DNA of 64,000 nucleotides from Pseudomonas typographi (GCF_014694385.1 NZ_JAAOCA010000009.1:1-64000); one strand, 5' to 3'; positions 1 through 9,398 are shown, counted from the stretch's first letter. Numbers and translations: made by a program. The notes: a model not told the origin generated them from the letters alone.

Positions 1-254
1 GGCGGGTGGGTGGCGCACGCATACTGCTGTTACTCCTGAATTGTTATAGGCTGGCCTCCATCTCGTGATAGTCGGGTGGCGCGTCGTTGAGTGACGCGGC
101 CATGAATATAAGGCAGCGCGGTGCGCCTACGAACTGAGATTAACTGCAATACAAAGCCGCCAAGCGTCTAAGCGATGGCATTGCAATCGGGTGTGTTTTC
201 GGCGCGCAGGTGGGCGTGGTTGGCGGGCTTCTGCAGCGCCCGAGCCTGAGCACA

Positions 255-1592
255 TCAATGGTGTTCGGAACTGCAGTGGCAATTCACCGGGAAGCCCAAG
301 CCTAGGTTGCCGCGTAACGTGTCGGCCTCGTATTCGCGGCGTACCAGCCCGCGGTCCTGAAGAATCGGCACCACCTGATCGACGAATTCGCGCAGCCCTA
401 AGGGCTGCAGGTAGCTGTGCAAGATGTAGCCATCGACGACCTGGTCCTCGAACAATGCTTGCAAACGATCAGCCACCTGCTCGGCGGTGCCCACGAACTG
501 CAACCCCGGGCTGGCGGCACGCAGCGCCAGTTGGCGCAAGGTCAACTGCTGTTCGCGGGCGATGCGCAAGTAGTGCTCGGCAGTGGATTTGAAGCTGTCT
601 TTGCCTATATCGCCCAGTTCGGGCAACGGTTCGTCCAGGGCAAACTGGGAGAAGTCAAAGAAGCTGAAATAGCGACTCAGGTACTTCACGGCAATATCGA
701 TATCCAGTAATTCACTGACTTCCCGGTGCTTGCGCAGTGCGTCTTCTTCGGTGGCACCGACCACCGGCGTGATCGACGGGAAAATCAGGATATCGCCCGC
801 CGAGCGGCCATGGGCGACGGCGCGGCGTTTGATGTCCTGGTAGTACGCTTTGGCCTGTACCGGGTCCTCGACGCTGCCAGAGAACACCGCATCGGCTTGG
901 CGCGCGGCCAGTTCACGGCCTGCTTCCGAGGCGCCAGCCTGGAATAGAACGGGGCGCCCCTGAGGGGAGCGCTCGATGTTCAATGGGCCTTGCACCGAGA
1001 AAAACTCGCCCTTGTGGTTCAGCGTGTGCATTTTATTCAGGTCGGCGTAGTGGCCGCTTTGCTTGTCGCGTACGAATGCATCGTCCTCCCACGAGTCCCA
1101 CAGCCCTTTGACTACCTGTATGTATTCGTCAGCGATGCGGTAGCGCAAAGCGTGGTCGTACAGTTTTTCACCGCCATGGTTGCGCGCGTGGCCCTCCAAC
1201 GCACCGGTTACAGCATTCCAGGCGGCGCGGCCGCCACTGATCAGATCGAGCGATGCTAGCTGGCGGGCGGTGGTGAAAGGCTCGCTGAAGGAGGTCGTCA
1301 TCGTCGCCGCCAGGCCCAGTCGCGAGGTAGCCGCTGCCACTGCGGCCAACGCAGTGATGGGCTCTAGCCGGCTAAGAAAGTAAGGCGTGGAGTCCTTAGT
1401 GATAAAGGTCGAATCGGCGATGAAGCCGAAGTCGAACTTGCCGGCTTCGGCGATCTGCGCAGCTTCGATAAACGTGGCAATGCTCGAGGCACTGTTGGGG
1501 GCGCTGGCAGGGTGGCGCCAGGCCTGGACATGCGCCCCCAGGCCGGAAAGAAAAGCCGCCAGGCGCATCTGGCGTTTGTCGGAACGTGCCAT
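255..1592 (-). CDS. FMN-dependent monooxygenase, NtaA/SnaA/DszA family
   Basis: Flavin-dependent monooxygenase of the luciferase-like superfamily. Members use reduced FMN from a partner reductase and O2 to oxidise sulfur or nitrogen compounds (dibenzothiophene sulfone, nitrilotriacetate, pristinamycin). The 445-residue length, the ADS block near residue 60 and the TSFSEPFTTARQLASLD and GRAAWNAVT blocks are typical. I chose the ATG at 1592 because a GAGG ribosome binding site lies 8 bases before it; an in-frame start 60 bases further upstream lacks one. It is the last gene of a minus-strand set after cysteine synthase and cysteine desulfurase, which suggests release of sulfur from an organosulfur compound. 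No flavin reductase gene is visible in the window. The substrate is inference. Confidence 0.85.
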   Translation of the reverse strand: MARSDKRQMRLAAFLSGLGAHVQAWRHPASAPNSASSIATFIEAAQIAEAGKFDFGFIADSTFITKDSTPYFLSRLEPITALAAVAAATSRLGLAATMTTSFSEPFTTARQLASLDLISGGRAAWNAVTGALEGHARNHGGEKLYDHALRYRIADEYIQVVKGLWDSWEDDAFVRDKQSGHYADLNKMHTLNHKGEFFSVQGPLNIERSPQGRPVLFQAGASEAGRELAARQADAVFSGSVEDPVQAKAYYQDIKRRAVAHGRSAGDILIFPSITPVVGATEEDALRKHREVSELLDIDIAVKYLSRYFSFFDFSQFALDEPLPELGDIGKDSFKSTAEHYLRIAREQQLTLRQLALRAASPGLQFVGTAEQVADRLQALFEDQVVDGYILHSYLQPLGLREFVDQVVPILQDRGLVRREYEADTLRGNLGLGFPVNCHCSSEHH

Positions 1593-1737
1593 GTCGGTTA
1601 CCTCATGCGTAACGCCGTTCAGAACAAGCCCCCGCGAACGGTGAACAGGCACTGGCGTTCGCGGTCGTGGTTTTTACAGGTGCATTCAGGCGCATTCAGG
1701 TGTAGCAGGCCATAGCCATCCAGCGGCCGCCGGTGAT

Positions 1738-2928
1738 TCAGGGTACTGGCGCCCGCAGCGCCTGCTCGATCAACTGTGCCGCCCGGTCCACTTCATCTTC
1801 GGTGGTGAAGCGGCCCAAGCTCAGGCGAACGGTGCGCAGCGCTTCAGTCCGCCGCAAACCAAGCGCCAATAGCACGTGGGAGGGTTCGTTGCTGGCCGAA
1901 TTGCACGCCGAAGTCGAAGACAGCGCGAGCTCATCGCTGAGGGAGAAATTCCGGCCGGCCGTGAGGCTCAGGGTGTGCGGCACATGCTCGGCTCGCTCAC
2001 CATTGACCCGAATCGGCAGGCCTTCGAGGTTTTGCAATAGCCTCGTGCGCAGGGCCAGGATGCGCGCGTGCTCTTCGACCCGCAGTTGGCCGGCAAGGGA
2101 AAAAGCATGGCCCATGCCGACGATTTGGTGGGTTGCTAGGGTGCCGGAGCGCCAGCCTTGTTCATGGCCGCCGCCGTGGATTTGCGCGCGCAAACGGGGC
2201 TGCGCACGTGGGCCCACATACAGCGCGCCAATGCCTTTAGGGCCGTATGTTTTATGGGCGCTGAAGGACATCAGATCAACCGCTAACCGGGCCAGATCGA
2301 TACTCACCTTTCCCGTCGCTTGTGCGGCATCTACATGAAACAGTGCGCCATGTTCCTGGACGATCTGGCCGATGGCGGCGATATCGGTCAGCGTACCCAG
2401 CTCGTTATTCGCTAGCATCAGTGACACCAGGAAGGTGCCCGGGCGCAATGAATCCTGTACCGCTTGCGCGGTGATCACGCCGTCACGGTCGGGCGCCAGA
2501 TAGGTCACGGCAATACCTTGTTCTTGCAACTGCGCCAATGTATCGAGCACCGCCTTATGTTCCAGCGTGCTGCTGACGATATGGCCTTTCCCCAATTGGC
2601 ACGCCTGGGCGGCCCCCTTCAAGGCGAGGTTGTTCGACTCGGTGGCGCCGGACGTCCAGATGATCTGCGTAGGTTGTGCGTTGACGAGGTCGGCAACCTG
2701 GCGCCGTGCTTGCTCGACACGGTTGCGCGCAGCTTGGCCAAATAGGTGGGAGCTGGAGGCTGGGTTACCGAACGTACCCTCGACCCCCAGGCACTCGACC
2801 ATGGTGGCTATCACCCGGACGTCGACAGGGGTCGTGGCGGCGTAATCGAAATACAACGGCCGTTTTCCCAGGGCATCGGGCGCGCCTACCGGGGTAGGTG
2901 GGCACCAGGGAAGCGTAGACATAGCCAA
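1738..2928 (-). CDS. Cysteine desulfurase, NifS/IscS type
   Basis: PLP-dependent class V aminotransferase-fold enzyme that takes sulfur from cysteine as a persulfide. The PLP lysine is K226 in SAHKTYGPKG, and the active-site cysteine is C342 in STSACNSASNEPS, which matches the IscS-type loop. The nucleotide-handling GATES motif is near residue 95 and the substrate-binding RSGT near 261. A TTG at 2928 lies 7 bases after the GAGG at the end of cysK; an ATG at 2922 is also possible, and the two differ by two residues. It lies 2 bases after cysK, so the two are surely co-transcribed. It is not next to iscU/iscA or suf genes, so it is probably a specialised paralogue rather than the housekeeping IscS. 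Physiological partner unknown. Confidence 0.92.
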   Translation of the reverse strand: MAMSTLPWCPPTPVGAPDALGKRPLYFDYAATTPVDVRVIATMVECLGVEGTFGNPASSSHLFGQAARNRVEQARRQVADLVNAQPTQIIWTSGATESNNLALKGAAQACQLGKGHIVSSTLEHKAVLDTLAQLQEQGIAVTYLAPDRDGVITAQAVQDSLRPGTFLVSLMLANNELGTLTDIAAIGQIVQEHGALFHVDAAQATGKVSIDLARLAVDLMSFSAHKTYGPKGIGALYVGPRAQPRLRAQIHGGGHEQGWRSGTLATHQIVGMGHAFSLAGQLRVEEHARILALRTRLLQNLEGLPIRVNGERAEHVPHTLSLTAGRNFSLSDELALSSTSACNSASNEPSHVLLALGLRRTEALRTVRLSLGRFTTEDEVDRAAQLIEQALRAPVP

Positions 2929-2930
2929 CC

Positions 2931-3878
2931 CTACACCTCGTCGAACAAAGCGGTGGAAAGGTAACGCTCGGCGAAACTGGGGATAACGACCACGATCATC
3001 TTGCCGCGGTTTTCCGGCCGTTTCGCGAGGGCCAGCGCAGCCGCCAGGGCCGCCCCGGAACTGATGCCAACCGGCACGCCTTCGACCCTTGCCACCTTTC
3101 GCGCCGTATCAAGGGCGTCGTCATCACTGATCGTGAGTATTTCGTCAATCACGTTCAGGTTGAGAATTTTTGACAGAAAGCCCGAGCCTATACCTTGGAT
3201 CTTGTGCGGCCCGGCTTGGCCGCCCGACAACACGGCGCTGCCAGCGGGCTCCACGCCAACGATCTGTACGGATGGCTTATAGCTTTTGAGCACTTCGCCA
3301 ACCCCGGTAATGGTGCCACCGGTGCCAATACCGGATACCACGATATCGACCTTGCCGGCGGTGTCCTGCCAGATTTCCTCGGCAGTGGTGGTTCGATGGA
3401 TCTGTGGGTTGGCAGCATTCTCAAATTGTTGCAGCACGATCGAACCCGGAATGTCCCGGTTCAGCGCTTCAGCCCGTGCGATGGCACCGCCCATGCCTTT
3501 TTCAGGGGGCGTCAATTCCAGTGTGGCGCCCAGGAAGCGAAGCATCTTGCGCCGTTCTTCGGACATGCTGGCGGGCATGCACAAAATCAGTTGATAGCCC
3601 TTGGCGGCGGCAATGAACGCCAGTGCGATACCGGTGTTGCCAGAGGTCGGCTCTATGATCACCGAGCCAGGAATCAGCCGCCCGGCACGCTCGGCGTCTT
3701 CGATCAGGGCAATGCCCAAACGGTCCTTCACCGACGCCAGCGGGTTGAAGAACTCCAGTTTCCCCAGCAGTTGTGCTTCGGCGCCTGCGTGGGCTGCAAG
3801 TTTATTCAAGCGTACAAGCGGCGTGGCCCCGATGGTGTCGATGATGCTGTCGTAAATCCTGCCCCTAGGCACCGGCAT
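2931..3878 (-). CDS. cysK: Cysteine synthase A (O-acetylserine sulfhydrylase)
   Basis: Makes cysteine from O-acetylserine and sulfide with PLP, in the cytosol. The PLP lysine is about K51 in ASVKDR, the substrate loop TSGNTG is at 78-83, and the glycine-rich phosphate loop GTGGTITG follows. The length of 315 residues is usual for CysK. I chose the ATG at 3878, since the residues upstream of MPVPRG do not resemble the family. It is the first gene of the minus-strand sulfur set and is divergent from a CysB-type regulator at 4248, which implies control by that regulator through the 370-base intergenic region. Pairing with a desulfurase means the cluster can both make cysteine and mobilise its sulfur. 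Confidence 0.95.
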   Translation of the reverse strand: MPVPRGRIYDSIIDTIGATPLVRLNKLAAHAGAEAQLLGKLEFFNPLASVKDRLGIALIEDAERAGRLIPGSVIIEPTSGNTGIALAFIAAAKGYQLILCMPASMSEERRKMLRFLGATLELTPPEKGMGGAIARAEALNRDIPGSIVLQQFENAANPQIHRTTTAEEIWQDTAGKVDIVVSGIGTGGTITGVGEVLKSYKPSVQIVGVEPAGSAVLSGGQAGPHKIQGIGSGFLSKILNLNVIDEILTISDDDALDTARKVARVEGVPVGISSGAALAAALALAKRPENRGKMIVVVIPSFAERYLSTALFDEV

Positions 3879-4133
3879 ACAAATCTCGCAAGTCAAGTAA
3901 TGGATCCGCGTGCGGTGGCGCACGACGAGCTGCAGAAATTACCGTGGGCAGGCGCGGGAGGAGAAACGAAAAAATCAGCTTAGCTAAGACGCCGCGCGAG
4001 ATTGCCCGGGTTTAAACGCCCGGGATAAATGCGTCAAAAGAAACTCGCTATAGGGGCGTCTCAGCTGAATCGCTCAGGGTGAGCGCTGTTTACAAGTCGT
4101 TGGGGCGGCGGCGAAGACAGCCAACATATTTAT

Positions 4134-4149
4134 GCTATTAGGTAATAGC
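4134..4149. promoter_or_regulatory. Perfect inverted repeat, candidate LysR/CysB-type operator
   Basis: GCTATTA and TAATAGC form a perfect 7-base inverted repeat with a 2-base gap. It lies in an AT-rich patch between divergent cysK and the LysR gene, about 100 bases before the regulator start. The surrounding run (4120-4168) is rich in ATA and TAT steps, as CysB sites are. Binding is inferred. Confidence 0.5.
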
Positions 4150-4247
4150 AAAATAACTATTTATAGCTTCCAGTGTGGTTGACGGAACTCTACTATTCGG
4201 GCGCGTTAGGCACTCCACCGCCAGGCACTCACCGAAGGTCTCCAGGA

Positions 4248-5204
4248 ATGAATTTTCAACAGCTGAGAACCGTACGCGAAGCTATCCGCAAGGGATTCAA
4301 CCTCACGGATGCGGCTAATGTGCTGTGTACGTCTCAGTCTGGGGTTTCACGGCAGATCCGGGAGCTGGAGGAAGAGCTCGGCGTTGAAATTTTCGAGCGG
4401 TATGGCAAGCGGTTGATCGGCCTGACCCCTCCGGGGCGTGACATCGCACAGATCATCGACAGGCTGTTGGTCGAACAGGAAAACCTGCGTGGCGCGGCGA
4501 GCGATCACTTTGGCTTGATTACCGGGCAGCTGGATATCGCCACCACCCATGCGGTAGCCCGGTATTTACTTCCACCGGTGCTGGCGGCGTTCAGTGCGCA
4601 GTATCCGCAGGTCAAGTTAGGCTTGCATCAGGCATCGCCGGCGCAGGTCGCGCAGATGGTGCGTGACGGCGTGGCCGACCTGGGGTTTGTCAACGAGCAC
4701 CTGTATAGGCAATCGCCTTCAGACCTGGTCTTGTTTAAAGCCTTCTCCTGGTCACATTGCCTCATCGTGCCGGTAGGGCACCCGCTGTTGAAAGAACCGC
4801 AGTTAACGCTCGCACAAGTCGCCGCTTATCCCATCATCACCTACGACGAGTGCATGACGGGGCGGGCCCAGATTAACCAGGCGTTCTATGAGCATGGCCT
4901 TACGCCCAATGTGGTATTGACTGCATTGGATTCCGACATCATAAAGGCCTACGTTGAAGTAGGGCTGGGTATCGGCATTATCGCAGAAATGGCTTACAGC
5001 CCCGATCGTGATCAGGCCATCGCCTGTTTGAATCAAACGCGTCTGACGCTGCCCAACACCGCTTACCTGGCGTTGCGGCGCGGGGCCTTTATGCGGGGTT
5101 ATGCGCTGTCGCTGATTCACAGCATTCTGCCTGATATTCCTGTGGCCAAACTCAAAAGAGCCATAGAGGTAGGGAACCACCACGCCGACCTGCAAGCGGT
5201 GTAA
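4248..5204 (+). CDS. LysR-family regulator, CysB/Cbl subgroup
   Basis: 318-residue regulator. The N-terminal winged helix-turn-helix covers about residues 1-60 (MNFQQLRTVREAIRKGFNLT, then ALCTSQ-like LCTSQSGVSRQIRELEEELG), which is the CysB/Cbl signature rather than a general LysR one. The co-inducer domain follows from about residue 90. CysB proteins respond to O-acetylserine or related sulfur metabolites and activate sulfur-starvation genes. The ATG at 4248 is preceded by AGGTCT/CCAGGA and gives the family-typical N terminus; upstream in-frame starts add unrelated residues. Divergent from cysK, so it probably regulates the three-gene sulfur set and itself. Whether this is the main CysB or an extra paralogue cannot be seen here; its linkage to a monooxygenase suggests a specialised one. 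Confidence 0.88.
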   Translation: MNFQQLRTVREAIRKGFNLTDAANVLCTSQSGVSRQIRELEEELGVEIFERYGKRLIGLTPPGRDIAQIIDRLLVEQENLRGAASDHFGLITGQLDIATTHAVARYLLPPVLAAFSAQYPQVKLGLHQASPAQVAQMVRDGVADLGFVNEHLYRQSPSDLVLFKAFSWSHCLIVPVGHPLLKEPQLTLAQVAAYPIITYDECMTGRAQINQAFYEHGLTPNVVLTALDSDIIKAYVEVGLGIGIIAEMAYSPDRDQAIACLNQTRLTLPNTAYLALRRGAFMRGYALSLIHSILPDIPVAKLKRAIEVGNHHADLQAV

Positions 5205-5275
5205 TCACGCTGAACGTGAGGGTGAGCAATTCCATAAGCCTTCGTGATAAGAAGTCAGTATATGGATAGAAAATC

Positions 5276-5309
5276 CGCGGCGTAGGGGTGGATGCCTCTC
5301 TACGCCGCG
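5276..5309. terminator. Perfect 10-bp stem-loop after the LysR gene
   Basis: CGCGGCGTAG pairs perfectly with CTACGCCGCG across a 14-base loop, 70 bases after the LysR stop. No T run follows, so it may be a processing or stability hairpin rather than an intrinsic terminator. The rest of 5205-5464 shows no gene. Confidence 0.35.
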
Positions 5310-5464
5310 CTTCCATGGTCGTGAATGTGCCGGCATACCCTCATGTCCAAACCGCCGAGGCGTCGTAACCGGCTGTGCTCTGCTCGGGCCTGGGCATTGT
5401 AAGTGACTGGTTGCTGTAAAGGCCGGCCACTCGCCAACTAACGACACTGCACCAGGTTCCCACC

Positions 5465-5813
5465 ATGCAAGTAGCCATTTTCCTGTTCGACGGCGTGACC
5501 GCCCTGGATGCCGTCGGCTCCTATGAAGCACTCTTCCGGCTGCCACAGGTGCAGGTCAGTTTTTGTGCACTTACCATTTGGCGGAACCTATTCTGCAGAG
5601 CGGGTAACACGCAACGGTAAGTTGATCACGTCCGCAGGGGTGTCCGCGGGTACCGAGTTGGGGCTCAAACTCTGCGGGCTCATTGCCGGCGAGGCGCTTG
5701 GCGCTGCTGTCGAGTTGAGCATGGAATATGCGCCCTCGCCCCCCTTCGGTGGTGTCGGCCCCGACGCCGCCTCCACCGAAATTAAACGATTGATCGAGAC
5801 GAATTTACGGTAA
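5465..5813 (+). pseudogene. DJ-1/PfpI family protein, internally deleted and frameshifted
   Basis: The first 36 codons from ATG 5465 read MQVAIFLFDGVTALDAVGSY and on to QVSFCA, the classic N terminus of DJ-1/PfpI (isonitrile hydratase-like) proteins. Reading then jumps frame near 5565 to a second frame that encodes the family C terminus: AERVTRNGKLITSAGVSAGT, then LKLCGLIAGEALGAAVELSM, ending at TAA 5811-5813. The middle of the protein, roughly 80-110 residues including the nucleophile-elbow cysteine, is absent. Family members are about 190-230 residues, whereas the two pieces total about 115. Function is therefore lost. The pieces lie in order and on one strand, so a single deletion explains the structure. 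Whether this was intact in relatives is not visible here. Confidence 0.8.
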
Positions 5814-5862
5814 CAGAGGCCTTTAAAGCGCTTCATTGAAAAACGATAACCCTGCCTGATGT

Positions 5863-6057
5863 TTACCACGCGGTTGAAGACTCAAAAACCTTTGCTTTGC
5901 GCCGAGGCAAGTCGAGGACGAGTTTGCGGCCGCCGCGCTTGGGGATATAGTGAATAACATCCACCAGTCGAAACTCGCGGCCGTAAATGAGCACCGCCAC
6001 GTCGCGCCCGGTGCTGGGGTTGAGGGTTGAAATCGCATACCAGGAGGTCGCTGCCAT
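5863..6057 (-). CDS. Small basic hypothetical protein, doubtful
   Basis: A 64-codon frame that begins MAATSWYAISTLNPSTGRDV and contains VIHYIPKRGGRKLVLDLP. The composition looks like a folded small protein, not an antisense shadow, because no gene covers 5863-6055 on the other strand. The start codon would share the CATG at 6055-6058 with the divergent SDR, and I see no ribosome binding site for it. It could be the C-terminal relic of a longer gene cut by the SDR, or noise. I do not recognise a family. Confidence 0.3.
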   Translation of the reverse strand: MAATSWYAISTLNPSTGRDVAVLIYGREFRLVDVIHYIPKRGGRKLVLDLPRRKAKVFESSTAW

Positions 6058-6808
6058 GGCTGTAAGCAAGGCCATTCTTATCACGGGGGGTAGCCGGGGC
6101 ATCGGCCGAGCAGCCGCGCGCTTGTGTGGCGCAAAAGGTTGGGCGGTGGTTATCAACTATGTTGGCAACGATGACGCGGCCGAATCGACCGCCGCCGATG
6201 TCAGGGCGCTTGGCGGTCAAGCCCTGTGTGTCAAAGGCGATGTGGCCAACGAAACGGACGTATTGCATCTGTTCGACGAGGCAGAATCACACTTCGGCAG
6301 GCTGGATGGCGTTGTTGTCAACGCCGGCGTGGTAGCGCCATCGATGACGTTGGCCGAGATGAGCGCCGAGCGGCTCAAGCGTCTGTTCGACGTTAATGTG
6401 TTCGGCGCCTACCTGTGTGCACGCGAAGGTGCCCGCCGGCTCGCTCGGCCGGGCACCGGGGCAGGCGGGTCGATCGTGCTCTTGTCGTCGGCCGCGGCAC
6501 GCTTAGGCTCACCGTTCGAATATGTGGATTATGCCGGTTCCAAAGGTGCCCTCGATACGCTGGCCATTGGGCTATCCAAAGAGCTCGGGCCACGGGGCAT
6601 CCGTGTCAACGCGGTCAGGCCTGGCCTGATCGACACCGATATACATGGCAGTGGCGGCCAGCCTGACCGTGCGGCCCGCCTTGGCTCCGCCACCCCGCTG
6701 GGGCGTGCCGGGCGCCCGGAAGAGGTGGCTGAAATGATCGTGTGGCTGCTCAGCGACGCGGCGTCTTACACCACGGGCGCCCTTATTGATGTAGCTGGCG
6801 GCCGTTGA
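6056..6808 (+). CDS. Short-chain dehydrogenase/reductase (FabG-like SDR)
   Basis: 250-residue classical SDR. The NAD(P)-binding glycine motif is TGGSRGIG at about residues 10-17, NAG is near 88, the catalytic serine lies in LSSAAA, and YAGSK carries the catalytic tyrosine and lysine. The C terminus GALIDVAGGR is standard for FabG-like enzymes. ATG 6056 has a strong AGGAGG 9 bases upstream. It stands alone between a pseudogene and the convergent arc operon tail, so no pathway is suggested. Substrate unknown; members reduce keto groups on sugars, steroids, acyl chains or other small molecules. Confidence 0.9.
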   Translation: MAVSKAILITGGSRGIGRAAARLCGAKGWAVVINYVGNDDAAESTAADVRALGGQALCVKGDVANETDVLHLFDEAESHFGRLDGVVVNAGVVAPSMTLAEMSAERLKRLFDVNVFGAYLCAREGARRLARPGTGAGGSIVLLSSAAARLGSPFEYVDYAGSKGALDTLAIGLSKELGPRGIRVNAVRPGLIDTDIHGSGGQPDRAARLGSATPLGRAGRPEEVAEMIVWLLSDAASYTTGALIDVAGGR

Positions 6809-6945
6809 TTTGTTCCGCTGCCTGCCAATCAGCTCCATCCTGAAAACGCCGCGCCCGGCAGGCGCGCGCCGGAAGCACCACTGGCAAACCCCGCAAAGCT
6901 TCCAGCGACCGCCTGGGGCAGCCCGGCGTCGCTGAGTAGAATCGC

Positions 6946-7308
6946 TTATTGCAAATGCTCAGGTTTTACCGGGTCTCCCGGCTTCACATTCAACTGGTGG
7001 CGCACGTCCTCGAACATTTCGTCGTAATGTTTGTGCACGGAGGCGTCCAACACCGCCGTCTTCGGCATACCGTATTTCTGAGCGATGGCCATGGCGTATC
7101 GGGCGAAGTCGAACGCTTGGTCCTTGGGCAGAAAGAATGCCTCCTTGAGCACCTTGCCCTGTACCGAGCCGTGCAGCGTGAACAACATGCCACGCCCTTC
7201 GGTGGGGTCTTGGCTGACCTCATAATCGATCCACAGGTCGTAACTGAAATCGGCCGCGTTCAGTGCGTGGCGTTCGATATGCAAGTGGCCGGGTTCAAAC
7301 GTGGCCAT
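6946..7308 (-). CDS. Small protein resembling DUF5064, arc operon tail
   Basis: A 120-residue soluble protein with no signal peptide or membrane segment. The N terminus MATFEPGHLHIERHALN and the block EAFFLPKDQAFDFARY resemble the Pseudomonas DUF5064 group as I recall it; I could not verify this. GGAG lies just upstream of ATG 7308. The gene follows arcC by 60 bases on the same strand, so it is probably transcribed with the arginine deiminase operon under low oxygen. No function is known to me. Two conserved-looking stretches end in a possible helical segment (VHKHYDEMFEDVRHQL). Confidence 0.65.
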   Translation of the reverse strand: MATFEPGHLHIERHALNAADFSYDLWIDYEVSQDPTEGRGMLFTLHGSVQGKVLKEAFFLPKDQAFDFARYAMAIAQKYGMPKTAVLDASVHKHYDEMFEDVRHQLNVKPGDPVKPEHLQ

Positions 7309-7368
7309 AGGGGTTACTCCTTCCAAGGCATTGGAGAAGGGTGGGCGCAAGGCCCGCCCCCGGTGCAT

Positions 7369-8298
7369 TTATAAGTAGGTGATGCCGGGCTTTGCCGTGC
7401 TGATGCGAGTACCGGCAGTGCCTTGGACAATCGCTTGGATGTCTGACAGCGAACCGATCACCGCGGTTTTGCCGGTGTGCCGGGCAAACTCGCAAGCGGC
7501 TTCGACCTTGGGGCCCATGGACCCGATAGCAAAGCCGAGATTTTCCATTTCGTCCGGGTGGGCCTGGCGGATGGCTTGTTGTGTCGGTGTACCGAAGCCG
7601 ATAAACGCTGCAGGCACGTCGGTGGCGATCACCAGCAAATCGGCGGCCAGTTGCTCGGCCAGCAAGGCGGAGCATAGGTCCTTGTCGATCACCGCCTCCA
7701 CACCCCTGAGCGTGCCATCCTCGCCATATATTGTCGGGATCCCACCACCACCGGCGCAGATCACAATGCAATTTTTTTCCAGCAGCCACTGGATCGGGCG
7801 AATTTCAAAGATACGCTTGGGTTTGGGGCTGGCGACGACCCGGCGGAACCGATCGCCATCGGGGGCAATGGCCCAGCCCTTTTCTGCGGCGAGTTTTTCC
7901 GCGTCGGCCTTGGCGTACACCGGGCCGATGGGCTTGGTGGGGTTCAAAAAGGCCGGGTCGTTGGCATCGACTTCGACCTGGGTCAGCAGGGTGGCGAGCG
8001 GCACGTCGGCGGGCAGCAGGTTGCCCAGTTCTTGTTCGATGATGTAGCCGATCATGCCTTCGGTTTCGGCACCGAGCACGTCCAGCGGGTAGGGGCTGAC
8101 AGCGCTGTAGGCCGCCGCTTGCAGCGACAGCAAGCCAACTTGCGGACCATTACCATGGGCCACCACCAGTTCATTGCCCGGTGCGATGCGGGCGATTTGT
8201 TCGGCGGCGGTGCGGATATTGGCCCGTTGGTTGTCTGCGCTCATGGGTTGGCCACGGCGCAGCAGAGCGTTGCCGCCCAATGCAACGACGATACGCAT
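7369..8298 (-). CDS. arcC: Carbamate kinase
   Basis: Third enzyme of the arginine deiminase pathway: carbamoyl phosphate plus ADP gives ATP, CO2 and ammonia, which is the energy yield of the pathway. The sequence begins [20 protein letters not shown], the amino-acid-kinase GGNA motif. It contains [10 protein letters not shown] near residue 46 and ICAGGGGIP near 180, and ends in [11 protein letters not shown]. The 309-residue length is typical. It is the last enzyme gene of arcDABC, 62 bases after arcB; a stem-loop (8329-8346) sits in that gap. Expression is expected from the ANR-type promoter upstream of arcD. Confidence 0.97.
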   Translation of the reverse strand: MRIVVALGGNALLRRGQPMSADNQRANIRTAAEQIARIAPGNELVVAHGNGPQVGLLSLQAAAYSAVSPYPLDVLGAETEGMIGYIIEQELGNLLPADVPLATLLTQVEVDANDPAFLNPTKPIGPVYAKADAEKLAAEKGWAIAPDGDRFRRVVASPKPKRIFEIRPIQWLLEKNCIVICAGGGGIPTIYGEDGTLRGVEAVIDKDLCSALLAEQLAADLLVIATDVPAAFIGFGTPTQQAIRQAHPDEMENLGFAIGSMGPKVEAACEFARHTGKTAVIGSLSDIQAIVQGTAGTRISTAKPGITYL

Positions 8299-8328
8299 AA
8301 AGGCGTCCTTTTGCGTTCACAGTGGCCT

Positions 8329-8346
8329 TCCCACCGATGGGTGGGA
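8329..8346 (-). promoter_or_regulatory. arcB-arcC intercistronic stem-loop
   Basis: TCCCACC pairs with GGTGGGA around a GATG loop, and flanking GGCC copies can extend it. No T run. Together with the arcA-arcB hairpin it may define processed segments of the arc transcript. Confidence 0.45.
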
Positions 8347-8360
8347 TCGGCCTGTAGGGT

Positions 8361-9371
8361 TTAGATATCCGCCAACGTCGACACCAGAATGGCCTTGATA
8401 GTGTGCATGCGGTTTTCCGCCTGCTCAAAGGCAATGTTGGCCGGCGATTCGAACACCTCTTCGGTCACTTCCACACCATTGGCCAAGTTCGGGTAGCGGG
8501 TGGCGATGTCCTTACCGACCTTGGTTTCGCTGTTATGGAAGGCCGGCAAACAGTGCATGAACTTCACCCGCGGGTTGCCCGCGGCTTTCAGCATCTCGGT
8601 ATTGACCTGGTACGGCAGCAGCAACTCGATGCGTTCGTCCCACGCGTCCATCGGCTCACCCATCGACACCCACACGTCGGTGTGGATGAAGTCCACGCCC
8701 TTGACGGCTTCCTGCGGGTTATCGGTGAGGGTGATGCGCGCGCCGCTTTCTTCGGCAAAGCCCTGGCATTGCTTGACGAAGTCTTCGTGGGGCCACAGAG
8801 CCTTCGGCGCGCCGATACGCACATCCATGCCCAGCTTGGCGCCGATCATCAGCAGCGAATTGCCCATGTTGTAGCGCGCGTCACCCAGGTAGGCGTAGCT
8901 GATCTCATGCAGCGGCTTGTCGCTGTGTTCGCGCATGGTCAGGGTGTCGGCGATCATTTGCGTCGGGTGGAATTCAGCGGTGAGGCCGTTGAACACCGGC
9001 ACACCGGCGAACTTGGCCAATTCTTCGACGATCTCCTGTTCGAAACCCCGGTATTCGATGGCATCGAACATCCGCCCCAGCACGCGGGCAGTGTCTTTCA
9101 TGCTTTCCTTGTGGCCGATCTGCGAAGACACCGGGTCGATATAGGTCACGTGGGCGCCTTGGTCATGGGCCGCCACCTCGAACGCACAACGGGTGCGGGT
9201 CGAGGTTTTTTCGAAGATCAACGCGATATTCTTGCCCTTCAGGTGGGCCCGCTCTGTGCCCGTGTATTTGGCGCGTTTGAGGTCGCGCGACAGGTCCAGC
9301 AGGTAGTGCAATTCGCGGGTGGTGTGGTGCATCAGCGAAAGCAAGCTGCGGTTGCGCATGTTGAACGCCAT
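8361..9371 (-). CDS. arcB: Catabolic ornithine carbamoyltransferase
   Basis: Converts citrulline and phosphate to ornithine and carbamoyl phosphate in the arginine deiminase pathway. The carbamoyl-phosphate loop STRTR is at 57-61, and the ornithine/active-site motif is HCLP in [10 protein letters not shown] near residue 272. The 336-residue length and the location between arcA and arcC identify it as the catabolic rather than the biosynthetic (ArgF) enzyme. A GGAG site lies just upstream of the ATG at 9371. Catabolic OTCs are large cooperative oligomers in P. aeruginosa; I cannot judge that from this sequence. Confidence 0.97.
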   Translation of the reverse strand: MAFNMRNRSLLSLMHHTTRELHYLLDLSRDLKRAKYTGTERAHLKGKNIALIFEKTSTRTRCAFEVAAHDQGAHVTYIDPVSSQIGHKESMKDTARVLGRMFDAIEYRGFEQEIVEELAKFAGVPVFNGLTAEFHPTQMIADTLTMREHSDKPLHEISYAYLGDARYNMGNSLLMIGAKLGMDVRIGAPKALWPHEDFVKQCQGFAEESGARITLTDNPQEAVKGVDFIHTDVWVSMGEPMDAWDERIELLLPYQVNTEMLKAAGNPRVKFMHCLPAFHNSETKVGKDIATRYPNLANGVEVTEEVFESPANIAFEQAENRMHTIKAILVSTLADI

Positions 9372-9398
9372 GGTGGGTCTCCTTCCGTATAGGTAGGC

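Noticed and set aside
1-254. Gene at the left edge
   Set aside because: No frame with a plausible start and motif; nothing recognised in this stretch.
5205-5546. A 113-codon minus-strand frame behind the LysR gene
   Set aside because: It overlaps the DJ-1 remnant antisense and a stem-loop, and its composition is not protein-like.
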